A stretch of 64,000 nucleotides of DNA. Origin: Malaciobacter pacificus. GTDB lineage: Bacteria > Campylobacterota > Campylobacteria > Campylobacterales > Arcobacteraceae. Location of the stretch: assembly GCF_004214795.1 (NCBI RefSeq), contig NZ_CP035928.1, positions 62,001 to 126,000 of the forward strand, written 5' to 3'. Below are positions 16,670 through 25,465 of the stretch, piece by piece (position 1 is the stretch's first letter; each line of letters opens with the position of its first letter). The position numbers and the translations under genes are program-made. The notes beneath the pieces were generated by a model. It had not been told where the DNA came from. It made no database searches and was given only the letters and a program-made list of their open reading frames with translations.

Positions 16670-17632
16670 TTATTTTATTCCAGCTTCTACTAAATCATGA
16701 ATATGTAAAACTCCAACTAGTTTATTATCATCATCAGTTACAATTAAAAGTTGGATTTTGAAATCTTCAATTACTTTCAATGCATCACTAGCTAAAAGGT
16801 TTTTATTATTCAATGTTTTTGGATTCATAGTTGCAATATCTTCTACATTACAATCTATTGAAAAATCATTTTCCATTAGGGCTCTTCTTAAGTCACCATC
16901 ACTTAAAAGTCCTACTACCCTATTTTGATCATCAGTAATTATAACACTACCTATTCTTCCTGCACTCATTTCAACTATTGCATCTTTTAGTTTAGTTTCA
17001 CGTGAAACAATAGGAAGATTTTCTTTTCTTAATAAGTCTTCAACTTTAACAAAAAGTTTCTTCCCTAAGCTACCACCTGGATGAAATGATGCAAAATCTT
17101 CTTTTTGGAAGTTTCTTTTTTTCATTAAACATACAGCAAGAGCATCACCCATAGCCATTGTTAATGTAGTTGAAGAAGTTGGTGCTGTGTCAAGTGGACA
17201 AGCCTCTTTTTCAACTGAAATATTAATAAATACATCTGAGTATTTAGCTAGTGTTGAGTTTTCATTTCTTGCCATTGCAATTAAAGGAATATTAAATCTT
17301 TTTAGGTGAGGTAAAATCTGAACTAATTCTTCACTCTCTCCACTATAAGAAATTCCAAGAACAATATCATTTTTACCAATCATTCCTAAATCACCATGCA
17401 TAGCTTCAGTTGGATGAAGAAAAAATGAACTAGTACCAGTACTTGCTAGTGTTGCAGCAATTTTTGTACCAACAAGACCTGATTTACCAACTCCAGTTAT
17501 AATTAACTTACCTTTAGAGTTGATTATTAAATCAATTGCTTTTTCAATATCAAAAGAGATATTAGCAGCTGCTTTTTCAATCTCTTTTGCTTCTGTTAAT
17601 AAAACATCTTTAATAATCTCTTTAAAGTTCAT
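16670..17632 (-). CDS. kdsD: KpsF/GutQ-type arabinose-5-phosphate isomerase
   Basis: A 320-residue protein with an N-terminal SIS domain (GVGKSGLVGTKIAATLASTG, about 47-66) and the HPTEAMHGDLGMI active-site region, followed by two CBS domains (about 200-320). It interconverts ribulose 5-phosphate and arabinose 5-phosphate, the first step to the LPS sugar Kdo. The length matches KdsD/KpsF. It lies between rnj and rluB in the minus-strand run. A near-perfect parS site is embedded at 16994-17009. KpsF is an equally valid name. Confidence 0.9.
   Translation of the reverse strand: MNFKEIIKDVLLTEAKEIEKAAANISFDIEKAIDLIINSKGKLIITGVGKSGLVGTKIAATLASTGTSSFFLHPTEAMHGDLGMIGKNDIVLGISYSGESEELVQILPHLKRFNIPLIAMARNENSTLAKYSDVFINISVEKEACPLDTAPTSSTTLTMAMGDALAVCLMKKRNFQKEDFASFHPGGSLGKKLFVKVEDLLRKENLPIVSRETKLKDAIVEMSAGRIGSVIITDDQNRVVGLLSDGDLRRALMENDFSIDCNVEDIATMNPKTLNNKNLLASDALKVIEDFKIQLLIVTDDDNKLVGVLHIHDLVEAGIK
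16994..17009. other. parS-like site 4 (inside kdsD/kpsF)
   Basis: AGTTTCACGTGAAACA contains the perfect 14-bp palindromic core GTTTCACGTGAAAC of the ParB-binding site; only the first base differs from the 16-bp consensus. This is the best match in the window and the strongest reason to take the other three seriously. Confidence 0.75.
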
Positions 17633-17652
17633 TTTTATCCTTAATAAAAAAT

Positions 17653-19617
17653 TTATTGAACAAAGATTGTAGGAACAATCATAGGGTATTTTTTGTATTT
17701 TCTAATACAGTGTTTTCTTACAACTTTTCTTAATTCATCTTCTAAGATTCTGTTATTTTTAAATATTCCTGGTTTTACATTTGCTAAGAATGTAGTTAAT
17801 AAATCCTCAATCTCTTTTGAGAAGAATTTATCTTGTTTATCAGGAACAAGACCAAATGATGTAACTTTTGGTCTTTGAGCTAATGTTCTATCATTTTCAT
17901 TGATTTGAGCAACAATCATAACAACACCCTCGTTTGCCATAGTTTGTCTATCAATTACAATATCATCAGAAATTTTGTGATTCAATTGATTATCAATATA
18001 TACTTTACCAGTTTTAACAGTTTTTACTTTTTTAAGATATTTTGGAGTTACTTCAATTTGCTCACCATCACTCATAATGTAAACATTTCTTTCTAATACA
18101 CCACAATCAATACCTGTTTGTCCATGTTTTAAAGCGTGGTTGTACTCACCATGAACTGGCAAGAAGAATTTTGGTTTTACAAGTCTTAGCATTAATTTTT
18201 GCTCTTCTTGTGCAGCATGTCCTGAAACGTGAATATCACCGTAATCTTGATAAGCAACTTTTGCACCAGCTTTTAATAGGTGATTTATAATTCCAGATAC
18301 ACTTGCTTCATTTCCTGGAATTGCTTTAGCTGATAATATAATTTGATCATCAGGTTTAATCTTAATATGTCTATGCTCATGAATTGCCATTCTATAAAGT
18401 GCAGACATTGATTCTCCTTGAGAACCAGTAGTTACAATTAAAACCTCTTTGTCATTATATTTATTTACTTCATGGGCATCAATAAATTGATCTTTAGGGA
18501 ATTTAATATATCCTAAAGTCATAGCTAAATCTAAGTTTTTCTCCATAGATCTACCAATAACACAGATTTTTCTACCAAATGTAATAGCTCTTTCAATTGC
18601 TTGTGCAACTCTGTGAATATTTGAAGAGAAAGTTGACATAATCACCCTACCCTTAGCACCTGCAAATAGTCTATCAAATGTAGGACCAACTGTTTTTTCA
18701 GTTCTAGTAAATCCTGGTGCATGTGAATTTGTAGAATCAGATGTTAATAATAAAACACCCTTCTCTCCATAATAAGCGAGCCTATGTAAATCTGTTGGGA
18801 AACCATCATATGGAGTATGGTCTATTTTAAAGTCCCCAGTGTGAATCATAGTTCCAGCTTCAGTTGTAACAGCAATTGCAGAAGAGTCAATAATTGAGTG
18901 AGTAATATGCATCCACTCTACTTCAAACTCATTTCCTATTTTAATAGGTCTTCTTTTTTGTACAGCTCTAAATAAAGATCTATGTTCTCTCATTTTATGT
19001 TCATCAAATTTTGAACCAATCATTTCAAGTGGTAATGATGTTCCATAAACTGGAAATTGCATCTCTTTAAATAAATATGGCATTGCACCAATATGGTCTT
19101 CGTGACCGTGAGTAATAACAATACCAACAATCTTATCTTTGATTTCTCTAATGTAAGTGAAATCAGGAATTAAGATATCAACACCGTGCATATCCTCATC
19201 AGGGAAACTCATACCAACATCAACGATAATTGCTTCATTCTGAGTTTCAATTACCATCATATTTCCACCAATTTCACCTAATCCTCCAAGTGGAGTAATT
19301 TTAAGTTTAGCAGTAGTGTTTAAGTTTAATTTATAGTGTGGATTTAATCTATCTCTATGAATCTTTTCATTTATAATGTATGCTTTTTTAAGGTCATTAA
19401 TCCAACCCTCTTTTGGTCCCCCTACTGGACCTTTTTTAGTGTTGTTTGGTCTTGGCTTTCTTTTTTTATTGTATGGTGTTCTTTTTTTATTTTCACCATT
19501 TTGTTGAGCATTTTCAGTAGTTTCATTTTTTGAAACTTCATTTTGTTTGTTATCAGTGTTATTTGTAGTTGGGTTTTCTTGAACTACAACAGTTTCCTCA
19601 GTTTTTATTTCTTCCAT
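17653..19617 (-). CDS. rnj: ribonuclease J
   Basis: A 654-residue metallo-beta-lactamase/beta-CASP nuclease. The metal-binding motif THGHEDH is at residues 169-175, after PLGGLGEIGGNMMVIE. Further motifs are HTGDFKIDHTP and SGHAAQEEQKL with the C-terminal metal ligands. RNase J is the main mRNA-degrading 5'-exo/endonuclease in bacteria such as Helicobacter, where it works with the RhpA helicase. The first ~75 residues are a low-complexity, Asn/Lys-rich basic extension, as in other campylobacterotan RNase J. It overlaps rsmA by 20 bp. The DEAD-box helicase at 3881-5386 is a possible partner. Confidence 0.93.
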   Translation of the reverse strand: MEEIKTEETVVVQENPTTNNTDNKQNEVSKNETTENAQQNGENKKRTPYNKKRKPRPNNTKKGPVGGPKEGWINDLKKAYIINEKIHRDRLNPHYKLNLNTTAKLKITPLGGLGEIGGNMMVIETQNEAIIVDVGMSFPDEDMHGVDILIPDFTYIREIKDKIVGIVITHGHEDHIGAMPYLFKEMQFPVYGTSLPLEMIGSKFDEHKMREHRSLFRAVQKRRPIKIGNEFEVEWMHITHSIIDSSAIAVTTEAGTMIHTGDFKIDHTPYDGFPTDLHRLAYYGEKGVLLLTSDSTNSHAPGFTRTEKTVGPTFDRLFAGAKGRVIMSTFSSNIHRVAQAIERAITFGRKICVIGRSMEKNLDLAMTLGYIKFPKDQFIDAHEVNKYNDKEVLIVTTGSQGESMSALYRMAIHEHRHIKIKPDDQIILSAKAIPGNEASVSGIINHLLKAGAKVAYQDYGDIHVSGHAAQEEQKLMLRLVKPKFFLPVHGEYNHALKHGQTGIDCGVLERNVYIMSDGEQIEVTPKYLKKVKTVKTGKVYIDNQLNHKISDDIVIDRQTMANEGVVMIVAQINENDRTLAQRPKVTSFGLVPDKQDKFFSKEIEDLLTTFLANVKPGIFKNNRILEDELRKVVRKHCIRKYKKYPMIVPTIFVQ

Positions 19618-20398
19618 TTCTTACCTTTGTATGCAATTGGCTATACAAAGATGAACTTACTTCATGAGGTCTAATATTGTCATTTATATCAAGTTCTTCA
19701 AAAAGCTCAGATATTATTGATTTGTCAACTATTGACGAAAGATTTTTTGAAAGCTTCTTTCTTGGTTGTGTGAAACAGGCCTTTAAAAAGTCTTTAAAAC
19801 TTTTATCAATAGTTTTGTTCATATCTTTTCTAATATAAAGAATTGAAGACATTACTTTTGGAGGTGGGTTAAATGACTCAGGAGGTACATCAAATAGTAT
19901 CCTAGAATCAACTCCTAAGGTTTCAGTAATAATTGCTAAAGATGAGTACTCTTTTTCATTCACTCGCGCAGTGAATTTTTGAGCAACCTCTTTTTGAACC
20001 ATTACAATAATATGTTCACAGTTTTTGTCTTCAAATGCTCTTAATATAATGTTTGTCGCAATATAGTATGGTAAGTTTGCAATTAAGTCATATTTACCAT
20101 TATGAAGACTTCCTTGTTTATCCCAAGCTTCTAAAACGTCAGTGTGGATCAGTTTTAGTTTTTCTTCATTTAATTGTATTGCGAATTTAGACTTTAGAAT
20201 ACCAATAAGATCAGTATCCACTTCATAAGCAGTCATATCTTTGTACTTGACTAATTTCTCGGTCAAATCACCTAAGCCAGGCCCAATTTCTACGATGTAG
20301 TTATTGTTGTTGGGCATCGATTGGATGATCCTATCCAAAACTGTTGTATCAATTAAAAAGTTTTGTCCGAATTTCTTTTTTGCTATTACATTTTCCAT
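19598..20398 (-). CDS. rsmA: 16S rRNA dimethyladenosine transferase
   Basis: About 266 residues from ATG 20396-20398; an in-frame TTG at 20405-20407 would add three residues. It starts MENVIAKKKFGQNFLID, the RsmA/KsgA N-terminus. The SAM motif IVEIGPGLGDLTEKL and catalytic ANLPYYIATNIIL follow. It dimethylates two adenosines in helix 45 of 16S rRNA. There is no Shine-Dalgarno sequence: a TATACT on the minus strand (20409-20414) lies so close to the start that the mRNA may be leaderless or nearly so. First gene of the long minus-strand run, divergent from hisF. Confidence 0.92.
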   Translation of the reverse strand: MENVIAKKKFGQNFLIDTTVLDRIIQSMPNNNNYIVEIGPGLGDLTEKLVKYKDMTAYEVDTDLIGILKSKFAIQLNEEKLKLIHTDVLEAWDKQGSLHNGKYDLIANLPYYIATNIILRAFEDKNCEHIIVMVQKEVAQKFTARVNEKEYSSLAIITETLGVDSRILFDVPPESFNPPPKVMSSILYIRKDMNKTIDKSFKDFLKACFTQPRKKLSKNLSSIVDKSIISELFEELDINDNIRPHEVSSSLYSQLHTKVRNGRNKN

Positions 20399-20470
20399 TA
20401 GTAGCAAGAGTATATCTGTATTTAACTTACAATTAGATAAGATATTAGTACATATTATTAAGGATTTTAT

Positions 20471-21232
20471 TTGAGTAGTTTTGCAAAAAGAATAATTCCA
20501 TGTTTGGATGTTGATAACGGAAGAGTAGTAAAAGGTGTTAATTTTGTAGGTTTAAGAGATGCAGGAGACCCTGTAGAAGTTGCAAAAAGATATAATAATG
20601 AAGGTGCTGATGAAATAACTTTTCTTGATATTACAGCAAGTCATGAAAATAGAGGAACAATAGTTGATATTGTTAAAGAAGTTGCAAAAGAGGTTTTTAT
20701 TCCTTTAACTGTTGGTGGAGGAATTAGAAAGCTTGAAGATATATATTCACTTTTAAATGTTGGATGTGATAAAGTTTCAATAAACTCTTCTGCTGTAACA
20801 AACCCTGATTTAATTAATGAGGCTGCAAAAAGATTTGGCTCTCAATGTATTGTTACTGCAATTGATGTAAAAAAAGTTGCTGATGGTTCTTATCATGTTT
20901 TTGTAAAAGGTGGTAGAGAAGATACAGGACTTGATGCCCTATCTTGGGCAAAAGAGGTATATGATAGAGGTGCAGGTGAAATTCTTTTAACTTCAATGGA
21001 TACTGATGGCGCTAAAACAGGGTTTGAATTAAATATTACTGAGCAAATTTCTAAACTTGTTGATATTCCAGTTATTGCTTCAGGTGGTGCTGGAACAATG
21101 GAACATATGAAAGAGGCTTTTGAACATGGAGCTAGTGCAGCATTAGCAGCATCAATTTTTCACTTTAAAGAGATTGATATTATGGATTTAAAACACTATT
21201 TAAAAGATAATGGAATACCAGTAAGGATATAA
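20471..21232 (+). CDS. hisF: imidazole glycerol phosphate synthase, cyclase subunit
   Basis: A 253-residue TIM barrel. It starts [20 protein letters not shown] with the catalytic aspartate in CLDVD, and the second catalytic aspartate is in VTAIDVKK. It also has [12 protein letters not shown] and [13 protein letters not shown] phosphate-binding loops. With HisH it makes imidazole glycerol phosphate and AICAR in histidine synthesis. The start codon is TTG, 10 nt after AAGGA. Other his genes are not in the window. It heads a run of closely packed plus-strand genes up to gltX. Confidence 0.96.
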   Translation: MSSFAKRIIPCLDVDNGRVVKGVNFVGLRDAGDPVEVAKRYNNEGADEITFLDITASHENRGTIVDIVKEVAKEVFIPLTVGGGIRKLEDIYSLLNVGCDKVSINSSAVTNPDLINEAAKRFGSQCIVTAIDVKKVADGSYHVFVKGGREDTGLDALSWAKEVYDRGAGEILLTSMDTDGAKTGFELNITEQISKLVDIPVIASGGAGTMEHMKEAFEHGASAALAASIFHFKEIDIMDLKHYLKDNGIPVRI

Positions 21233-21233
21233 G

Positions 21234-21914
21234 ATGAAGAGATTTTTATTAGCTATATTTATTTTACCAGTTGTACTTTTTTCCTATGAAATTAATTTTA
21301 GTAAATCATTCACAACAAGTGTAAGCCCAGATTTATTAACAACATATGTAGATGTATCAATTTTTGATGAAAAAGAGAGAGTAATAAATAGTGAAATTGA
21401 AAAATTTAATGATTTTTTTAAAGAGTATGACGAAGTTGTAATAAAAGATGGAAGATATAATTTAAGCCCAAGATACAAATATATAAATAATAAACAAATT
21501 TTTACAGGTTATATTGGAAGTTTAAGATATAAAATAGAATCAAATAGTGCGAAAAATATAAATGAATTTATTAATCAGATTCTTGAACTAAAAGATAGAT
21601 CAAAAAATGATGAACTTAAATTAAATATTTCAAATATTAATTGGAATGTTAGTAATGAATTATATAATAAAAACCTAGATAATTTAAGAATTGAATCAAT
21701 TTTATGGATTAATGATTACGCAAAGTCTTTATCAAATAAAATTTCAAAAAGATGTTCTGTTGAAAAAATAGATATAAACTCAGTTAACAGAGGAAATATT
21801 TATATGGCTAGAGAAAGTGTAGTAATGAGTGCAAAAGTTGCAAGTGATGTGACACCTGCAAGTAGTGACGAAAATATCACAATAAACCCAAGCTTTGTTT
21901 TGGAGTGTAAATAA
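21234..21914 (+). CDS. SIMPL (DUF541) domain periplasmic protein
   Basis: A 226-residue protein with a signal peptide (about residues 1-17, ending LFS before YEINF). The body has the strand/helix pattern of SIMPL proteins: an opening beta strand FSKSFTTSVSPDLLTTYVDV and a late segment YMARESVVMSAKVAS resembling the usual R-A-variable-V-VSA ending. The single-start codon follows the hisF stop by 1 bp. Function in the periplasm or outer membrane is not established for the family. Confidence in the domain is moderate. Confidence 0.65.
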   Translation: MKRFLLAIFILPVVLFSYEINFSKSFTTSVSPDLLTTYVDVSIFDEKERVINSEIEKFNDFFKEYDEVVIKDGRYNLSPRYKYINNKQIFTGYIGSLRYKIESNSAKNINEFINQILELKDRSKNDELKLNISNINWNVSNELYNKNLDNLRIESILWINDYAKSLSNKISKRCSVEKIDINSVNRGNIYMARESVVMSAKVASDVTPASSDENITINPSFVLECK

Positions 21915-22450
21915 TGATTATTTGTGCTGGAAGAAATGAAACCTTTCCATTTGCAAGACCTATGGGAGTAGGTTTAGTAGAAACCGCAATTAATTTAACA
22001 CAACAGTGTTTATTTGATAAGCCAGATTATTTACTTTTTATTGGAAGTGCTGGAAGTTATGGAGAAAAAAAGATTTTTGATATTGTTGAATCAAAAAGAG
22101 CAAGTAATATAGAACTTGGATTTTTGACACAAAGTGCATATACTCCTTTGGATAATGTACTTGAATCTGATAATAAATTTGCAAGAAATGACACTATAGT
22201 TAATAGTTCAAATTATATTTCAACAAATAAAAAACTTACAAAAGAGTATTTAGATTATGGTGTTGGAATTGAAAATATGGAGTTTTTTTCAGTTTTAAGT
22301 GTTGCAAAAAAGTTTGAGATACCAGTTGCTGGAATATTTGTAGTTACAAACTATACAGATGAAAATGCCCATGAAGATTTCGTAAAAAATCATGAAGAAG
22401 CAAAAAATATACTAACTAAATACTTAATAGAAAAAAATATTATTAAATAA
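21914..22450 (+). CDS. short purine-nucleoside phosphorylase/MTAN-fold protein
   Basis: A 178-residue protein with phosphorylase-superfamily motifs: LLFIGSAGSYG (phosphate/nucleoside loop) and GIENMEFFSVLSVAKKFEIPVAGIFVVTNYTDENAHEDF, where the ENME segment is the ribose-binding signature and the D in NYTDEN the base-binding region. It is about 50 residues shorter than typical PNP/MTAN enzymes and lacks part of the N-terminal half. The start overlaps the previous stop by one base. Whether it is catalytically active on nucleosides is unknown. Confidence 0.7.
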   Translation: MIICAGRNETFPFARPMGVGLVETAINLTQQCLFDKPDYLLFIGSAGSYGEKKIFDIVESKRASNIELGFLTQSAYTPLDNVLESDNKFARNDTIVNSSNYISTNKKLTKEYLDYGVGIENMEFFSVLSVAKKFEIPVAGIFVVTNYTDENAHEDFVKNHEEAKNILTKYLIEKNIIK

Positions 22451-22468
22451 AATTGGATTAAAATATAA

Positions 22469-23551
22469 ATGGCAAAATTTGAAGAAATATCTATATATGA
22501 CTATAGTTTAGATGAATTAAAAGAGATGTTAAAACCATCATTTAGAGCAAAGCAGGTTTATAATTGGCTTTATAAAAAATATGCTAACTCTTATGATGAT
22601 ATGAAAAATATTCCAAATGAATTAAAAGAGGAATTAAAAGAGAAATATCCAATTGATATTATGCAAATTGTAAAAAAAGAGCAAAGTAGAGATGGAAGTA
22701 TTAAATATCTTTTTAAATTAAGAGATGGACATACTGTTGAAGCAGTATTACTTTTAATGAAGAAAAAGAAAAAAGATGAAGATGGAAATATCGTAAGAAG
22801 TGAACAATATACTGTTTGTATCTCATCACAAGTAGGGTGCAAAGTAGGGTGTACATTCTGTTTGACTGCAAAGGGTGGATTTGTTAGAAATCTTACAGTT
22901 GGAGAATATATAGCTCAAATTGTAAATATCAAAAGAGATAATGAAATTCCTGAAAACAAATCCCTAAATATTGTTTATATGGGAATGGGTGAACCACTTG
23001 ATAACTTTGAAAACTTTACTAAAGCAGTTCAAATATTCTCAGATGAAGAAGGACTTGCAATTAATAGAAGAAGACAAACAGTTTCAACTTCAGGGGTTGC
23101 AAGTAAGATTAAAAAATTAGGTGAAAAAGATTTAGGAATGCAACTTGCTATCTCACTTCATGCAGTTGATGATGAGTTAAGAAGTGAGCTTATTCCTATG
23201 AATAAAGCTTATAATATCGCTTCAATCATTGAAGCAGTAAAAGCATTTCCTGTGGATACAAGAAAAAAAGTTATGTTTGAATATTTAGTAATCAAAGGTA
23301 AAAATGATTCTATTGAAGCAGCAAGAAAATTAATCACACTTTTAAATGGAATTCAAGCAAAAGTAAATTTAATTTACTTTAATCCATATCCTGGAACTAC
23401 ATATCAGAGACCTGAAGAAAAAGATATGATAAAATTCAAAGATTATTTAAATGATAGAGGTCTTATTTGTACTATTAGAGAGTCAAAAGGTCTTGATATC
23501 AGTGCTGCTTGTGGGCAGTTAAAAGAGAAGGAAGCAAATGGCAACACTTGA
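22469..23551 (+). CDS. rlmN: 23S rRNA/tRNA adenine C2-methyltransferase
   Basis: A 360-residue radical SAM enzyme. The iron-sulfur cluster cysteines C124, C128 and C131 form the CxxxCxxC motif in GCKVGCTFCLTAKGGF. The C-terminal cysteine in SAACGQLKEKE is the methyl carrier. It methylates A2503 of 23S rRNA and certain tRNAs. The 3' end overlaps the start of a 33-codon ORF at 23538. Normal length. Confidence 0.95.
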   Translation: MAKFEEISIYDYSLDELKEMLKPSFRAKQVYNWLYKKYANSYDDMKNIPNELKEELKEKYPIDIMQIVKKEQSRDGSIKYLFKLRDGHTVEAVLLLMKKKKKDEDGNIVRSEQYTVCISSQVGCKVGCTFCLTAKGGFVRNLTVGEYIAQIVNIKRDNEIPENKSLNIVYMGMGEPLDNFENFTKAVQIFSDEEGLAINRRRQTVSTSGVASKIKKLGEKDLGMQLAISLHAVDDELRSELIPMNKAYNIASIIEAVKAFPVDTRKKVMFEYLVIKGKNDSIEAARKLITLLNGIQAKVNLIYFNPYPGTTYQRPEEKDMIKFKDYLNDRGLICTIRESKGLDISAACGQLKEKEANGNT

Positions 23552-23639
23552 GATAGCTTTATTAATATTTATCGTGGTAGTTGTAGTAGTATCAGGGGTA
23601 GGATTTTATATATTTAACAAAAATGAAGAGGAGAAGTAA
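23538..23639 (+). CDS. 33-residue single-helix membrane peptide between rlmN and gltX
   Basis: ATG at 23538 overlaps the 3' end of rlmN by 14 bp and is preceded by GAGAAGGAAG, a good ribosome binding site. The peptide begins MATLEIALLIF, has a hydrophobic helix of about 20 residues (V/I-rich), and ends in a charged NKNEEEK tail before TAA at 23637-23639. Its last codons form the GAGGAG ribosome binding site of gltX, 4 bp downstream, so translation is probably coupled. Function is unknown; size and composition fit small inner-membrane regulatory peptides. Too short for routine gene calling. Confidence 0.65.
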   Translation: MATLEIALLIFIVVVVVVSGVGFYIFNKNEEEK

Positions 23640-23643
23640 TTAA

Positions 23644-25053
23644 ATGGCAATTACAAGATTTGCACCAAGTCCAACAGGATATTTACATATTGGAGGATTA
23701 AGAACAGCTTTATATAGCTATCTTTGGGCTAAAAAAACTGGTGGTGAATTTAAATTAAGAATTGAAGATACTGATAATGCAAGAAATAATGAAGATGCGG
23801 TAAAAGCTATCTTAGAAGCATTTGAATGGGTTGGAATGCCAAGTGACTGTGAAATTGAATACCAATCAAAAAGAATAGATATTTATAAAAAATATATTGC
23901 TCAATTATTAGAAGAAGGTAAAGCATACAAGTGTTATATGAGTAGAGATGAACTTGATGCATTAAGAGCTTCACAAGAAGCAGCTAAGCAAAATCCTAGA
24001 TATGATGGAACTTGGAGACCAGAAGAAGGTAAAGTACTTCCTGAAATTCCTGAAGGAGTTGAGCCAGTTATTAGAATAAAAGCTCCACTTGAGGGAAAAA
24101 TTGAGTTTGAAGATGGTGTAAAAGGTAAAATGTCTTTTGATGCTAATCAAGTAGATGATTTTGTAATTGCTAGAGCAAATGGAATGCCTATTTATAACTT
24201 TGTTGTAGCTATTGATGATCATTTAATGGGAATGACAGATGTATTAAGAGGAGATGATCACTTATCAAATACTCCTAAACAAATCGTAATTTACAATGCT
24301 TTAGGTTTTGATGTACCAAAATTCTATCATATGCCAATGATTAACAATCCTGCTGGTAAGAAGTTATCTAAAAGAGATGGTGCAATGGATGTTATGCAGT
24401 ATAAAAGAGATGGATATTTACCTGAAGCACTTTTAAACTTTTTAGTAAGACTTGGTTGGTCAAATGGTGATCAAGAAATCTTCTCAATGGATGAAATGTT
24501 AGAACTATTTGATCCTAATAATATTAATAAATCAGCATCTGCTTATAATGCAGAAAAACTTTTATGGTTAAATGCTCATTATATTAAAAATGTATCAAAT
24601 GAAAGATTAGCAAAAGAGTTAGAGTTTTTTGATTGTAACTTAGAAGGTCACGATAAAAAAGAGATGCTTTTAGATTTATGTAAGGAAAGAGCTCAAACAC
24701 TAATTGAGTTAAAAGACGCAATTAACAATATTTTAGAAGTTCCTACTGAATATGATGCAAAAGGGACTAAGAAGTTTGTAAAAGAGGGAACTATTGAAAT
24801 GTTAAATGATTATTTAGCTTTACTTGAAGCAAATAAAGATTCATTACATTTAGCACCTGATTATGAAGCAATTACAAAACCATTTATTGAAGAGAATGGA
24901 CTAAAATTCCCACAACTATTTCAGCCAATTAGAATAGCACTAACGGGTGGAACACAAGCTCCTTCTGTTTATGATATTACAGCTATTTTAGGTTTTGAAG
25001 AGACAAAAAGTAGAATTAATAGCGCAATTAGTAAAAATTTTGGTAAAGAATAA
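23644..25053 (+). CDS. gltX: glutamyl-tRNA synthetase
   Basis: A 469-residue class I aminoacyl-tRNA synthetase. The HIGH-type motif is in RFAPSPTGYLHIGGLRTAL (HIGG about 16-19), the zinc-free KMSKS-type motif is KKLSKRDG (about 239-246), and RIEDTDNARN follows the first. It charges tRNA-Glu. Many Campylobacterota carry two GltX paralogues, one of which charges tRNA-Gln; this sequence alone does not tell me which this is. It is followed by the RRM gene with its own promoter. Confidence 0.95.
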   Translation: MAITRFAPSPTGYLHIGGLRTALYSYLWAKKTGGEFKLRIEDTDNARNNEDAVKAILEAFEWVGMPSDCEIEYQSKRIDIYKKYIAQLLEEGKAYKCYMSRDELDALRASQEAAKQNPRYDGTWRPEEGKVLPEIPEGVEPVIRIKAPLEGKIEFEDGVKGKMSFDANQVDDFVIARANGMPIYNFVVAIDDHLMGMTDVLRGDDHLSNTPKQIVIYNALGFDVPKFYHMPMINNPAGKKLSKRDGAMDVMQYKRDGYLPEALLNFLVRLGWSNGDQEIFSMDEMLELFDPNNINKSASAYNAEKLLWLNAHYIKNVSNERLAKELEFFDCNLEGHDKKEMLLDLCKERAQTLIELKDAINNILEVPTEYDAKGTKKFVKEGTIEMLNDYLALLEANKDSLHLAPDYEAITKPFIEENGLKFPQLFQPIRIALTGGTQAPSVYDITAILGFEETKSRINSAISKNFGKE

Positions 25054-25120
25054 TTCTTTTTTCTTGCTAATTCTTAAATAATAGGGCATAATATTAGCAC
25101 TTTTATAAAGGATAAGAAAA

Positions 25121-25387
25121 ATGAACATTTACGTAGGGAATTTATCATATAGAATGGATGATAAAGCATTAGAAGAGGTTTTCTCTAAATTTGGTGAAGT
25201 TAAGAGCGCTAAAGTTATTATGGATAGAGAAACAGGAAGATCTAAAGGATTTGGATTCATTGAAATGGTAGATTCGTCTGCTGGTTCTGAGGCGATTGAA
25301 GCTTTAAATGGAAATGAGTGTGAGGGTAGAACACTTAGAGTAAATGAAGCTAGACCAAGAGAAGAAAGACCAAGAAGACAATTTTAA
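25121..25387 (+). CDS. RNA recognition motif (RRM) protein
   Basis: An 88-residue protein that is essentially one RRM. RNP2 is IYVGNL (2-7) and RNP1 is RSKGFGFIEM (about 41-50). A short Arg/Glu-rich tail (ARPREERPRRQF) follows. Such one-domain RRM proteins occur in cyanobacteria and Campylobacterota and bind single-stranded RNA; the cellular targets are unknown. A CATAAT -10-like box about 30 bp upstream and the ribosome binding site AAAGGA support separate transcription, and a strong terminator follows. Confidence 0.9.
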   Translation: MNIYVGNLSYRMDDKALEEVFSKFGEVKSAKVIMDRETGRSKGFGFIEMVDSSAGSEAIEALNGNECEGRTLRVNEARPREERPRRQF

Positions 25388-25391
25388 TTTT

Positions 25392-25423
25392 TATACTTTA
25401 GTAGAATTTTCTACTAAGGTATA
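25392..25423 (+). terminator. terminator after the RRM gene
   Basis: A 14-bp stem (TATACTTTAGTAGA with TCTACTAAGGTATA, one G-T wobble) closes a 4-nt loop, 4 bp beyond the stop codon. Confidence 0.75.
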
Positions 25424-25452
25424 ACTACTTATTTACTACACAAAACTTATGA

Positions 25453-25458
25453 TATAAT
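25453..25458 (+). promoter_or_regulatory. -10 box implying a leaderless mRNA for the response regulator
   Basis: TATAAT ends 7 nt before the ATG at 25466. Transcription would therefore start at or next to the A of the start codon. No Shine-Dalgarno sequence is present (the spacer is CTTCACT). Confidence 0.5.
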
Positions 25459-25465
25459 CTTCACT

